From: Closterium sp. NIES-65
Lineage: Eukaryota > Streptophyta > Zygnematophyceae > Desmidiales > Closteriaceae
Length of the DNA stretch: 64,000 nucleotides
Direction: 5' to 3'
Assembly (NCBI GenBank): GCA_948144175.1
Contig: CANXME010001988.1
Location: 434,001 to 498,000, forward strand
The translations under genes and the position numbers were made by a program. The notes beneath the pieces are model-generated. The model was not told the origin of the DNA and searched no databases. It saw only the letters and a program-made list of their open reading frames with translations. Positions 62,762-64,000 of the stretch are shown in pieces. How positions within the stretch are numbered: position 1 is the first letter of the stretch; each line of letters begins with the position of its first letter.

Positions 62762-63589
62762 TTGCAGATCACCCGGGACAGAGCACGCCGCACCATTACC
62801 CTGACTCAGTCACACATGGTGCAGGAGGTCCTTCAGTGCTACGGCTTCACGTACTCCTCTCCTCTGCCTTCGGATGAGTCCGTAGAGTTGAGTGGCCCGT
62901 ACCCAGAGCTTGTTGGCTGCCTCATGTACCTGATGACCTGCACTCGACCTGACCTTGCATACCCTCTTAGCATTCTCGCACGCTATGTTGCTCCTGGGAG
63001 ACACAGACCGGAGCACATGGCTGCAGCGAAGAGGGTGTTGCGCTACTTGTGCAGTACGTCGGGCATGGGGCTTGTGCTTGGAGGGCAGAGTCCAGTGGTC
63101 CTCACTGGGTACGCAGACGCTTTTTGGGCTGATGACCAGGCTACGCAGCGGTCGTCACAGGGTTACACCTTCAGCATTGGTTTTGGCTCTGTTTCGTGGC
63201 AGGCTACCCGCTCGTCTTCTGTTCTCGGGTTCAGTTGTGAGGCTGAGATCTACGCCGGGGCCATGGCTGCTCAGGAGCTTCGCTGGCTCACCTACCTGCT
63301 GACTGACCTCGAAGAGCCGCCTCGTTCTCCTCCAGTGCTGTACGTAGACAACAAGGCCATGCTGGCCTTGTGTCGAGAGCAAAGACTGGAGCACAGAACG
63401 AAGCAAATTGCTCTTCACTACTTCCTTGCTCGTGAGCTACAGCAACGTGGTCAGCTGCGTCTTGCGTACATGGCCTCTGAGGCCAACACTGCTGATATCT
63501 TCACCAAGGCACTTGCGCCTTGTAATCATCAGCGAGTCTGTACTCAGCTGGGTCTTGTACCTGCCTTGCCTCACTTGCTCACCTCTTGA
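62762..63589 (+). CDS. copia RNase H part of C10
   Basis: This is the end of the polyprotein. It holds the end of RT (LVGCLMYLMTCTRPDLAYPL) and RNase H with DNKAMLALCREQ and EANTADIFTKALAPC. A fossil frame. Confidence 0.75.
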   Translation: MQITRDRARRTITLTQSHMVQEVLQCYGFTYSSPLPSDESVELSGPYPELVGCLMYLMTCTRPDLAYPLSILARYVAPGRHRPEHMAAAKRVLRYLCSTSGMGLVLGGQSPVVLTGYADAFWADDQATQRSSQGYTFSIGFGSVSWQATRSSSVLGFSCEAEIYAGAMAAQELRWLTYLLTDLEEPPRSPPVLYVDNKAMLALCREQRLEHRTKQIALHYFLARELQQRGQLRLAYMASEANTADIFTKALAPCNHQRVCTQLGLVPALPHLLTS

Positions 63590-63802
63590 CCTTGCTTGTA
63601 CTGTTACATATATATATACCCTGCTCTTGCTTGTCTAGCCTTTTATATATATATGTACTCCTGCATGTGAACTGGCCTTGTGGCCTTGACCTTGTGGTCG
63701 GAATGTGTGGTGACTTTGTGATCCACCCTGAGCTTTCTTTGCTTTGCTTTGCTTGACTGGTCTTGTGATCCCTTGTACTCCCCCACTTTGCCTATGGGGG
63801 TG

Positions 63803-63935
63803 TGTCAGAACATAATAGCTTATGCTTTTGTGTAGGCTGTAGTGGGGTAGCCCATATAGGGTACAACCCAATTAGGGTTAGTACTTGTACCCAACTCTTT
63901 CATAGTGCATTCATTCTCGTTTCAGTTTCCTTCTA
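63803..63935 (+). repeat. 3' LTR of C10
   Basis: About 133 bp beginning TGTCAGAACATAATAGC, close to the C4 and C8 LTRs. It is preceded by the G-rich tract. Confidence 0.8.
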
Positions 63936-64000
63936 GGAAACAAGTGATTACAAGTAGGAAACCCTAGAAATGTTGTACCCTATAGTGTCAACCCCACCAA
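63936..64000 (-). repeat. inverted copia LTR, cut by the window end
   Basis: On the minus strand this reads like the middle of a copia LTR (ggttgacactatagggtac, then gggtttcctacttgtaat). Its left edge is not well defined. It faces the C10 LTR and continues past the window. Confidence 0.6.

Larger units (their letters stand above)
57356..63935 (+). mobile_element. C10: Ty1/copia element, leader to 3' LTR
   Basis: Plus strand. It runs leader with CGAGCCGCC repeats (57356-57580), gag from 57651, glycine tract, protease, integrase, linker repeats, RT, RNase H, 3' untranslated region and 3' LTR (63803-63935). No 5' LTR is seen. It keeps every coding domain but has roughly six to eight breaks, more than C2 or C7, so it is probably older. 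Confidence 0.83.

Overview
The window looks like nuclear DNA of a GC-rich streptophyte, either a charophyte alga or an early-diverging land plant. Four host genes sit together at 8.5-19.1 kb. They are a putative plastid membrane protein, a plant-type Rho GDP-dissociation inhibitor (five exons), a TOPORS-like RING E3 ligase (five exons) and a UVR-motif coiled-coil protein (three exons). All exon joins given are GT-AG and keep the frame. A tyrosine-recombinase (DIRS/PAT-like) retroelement argues for an alga or basal lineage over a flowering plant; a zygnematophycean is possible, but the sequence alone cannot settle it.

Layout. 1-2196: 3' part of a Ty1/copia element (C1). 2283-8241: a whole-looking DIRS/PAT-type element (R1, minus) with split direct repeats. 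8520-19088: the host gene island. 19989-64000: a dense nest of Ty1/copia copies (C2, C4-C10), a Ty3/gypsy element (G1) with a partial sister (G2), a non-autonomous LTR element (N1/N2), a 347-bp SMART/TRIM-type element (T1) and a MITE-like element (M1). No host gene is visible right of about 19.1 kb.

The insertion history can be read from short target duplications. M1 was split by copia C2 (ATTCC on both sides). C4 lies inside the 5' LTR of C2. The plus-strand copia C6+C8 was split by the minus-strand copia C7 (CTGGA on both sides). G1 is flanked by GTAAT. N1 sits inside G1, flanked by TCGGC. The stretch 27.39-34.47 kb (copy A) and the stretch from 35.67 kb to about 52.58 kb (copy B, which carries C7) are homologous and lie in the same direction, so this is a large direct duplication with the same nested insertions in both copies.

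The host genes work separately: RhoGDI controls Rho/ROP GTPases, the RING protein is expected to ubiquitinate substrates, and the coiled-coil UVR protein has no known reaction. RhoGDI and the RING gene are divergent and share a 541-bp upstream region. All identities quoted were counted by eye. The retroelements are described as fossils, and their individual lesions are not catalogued.
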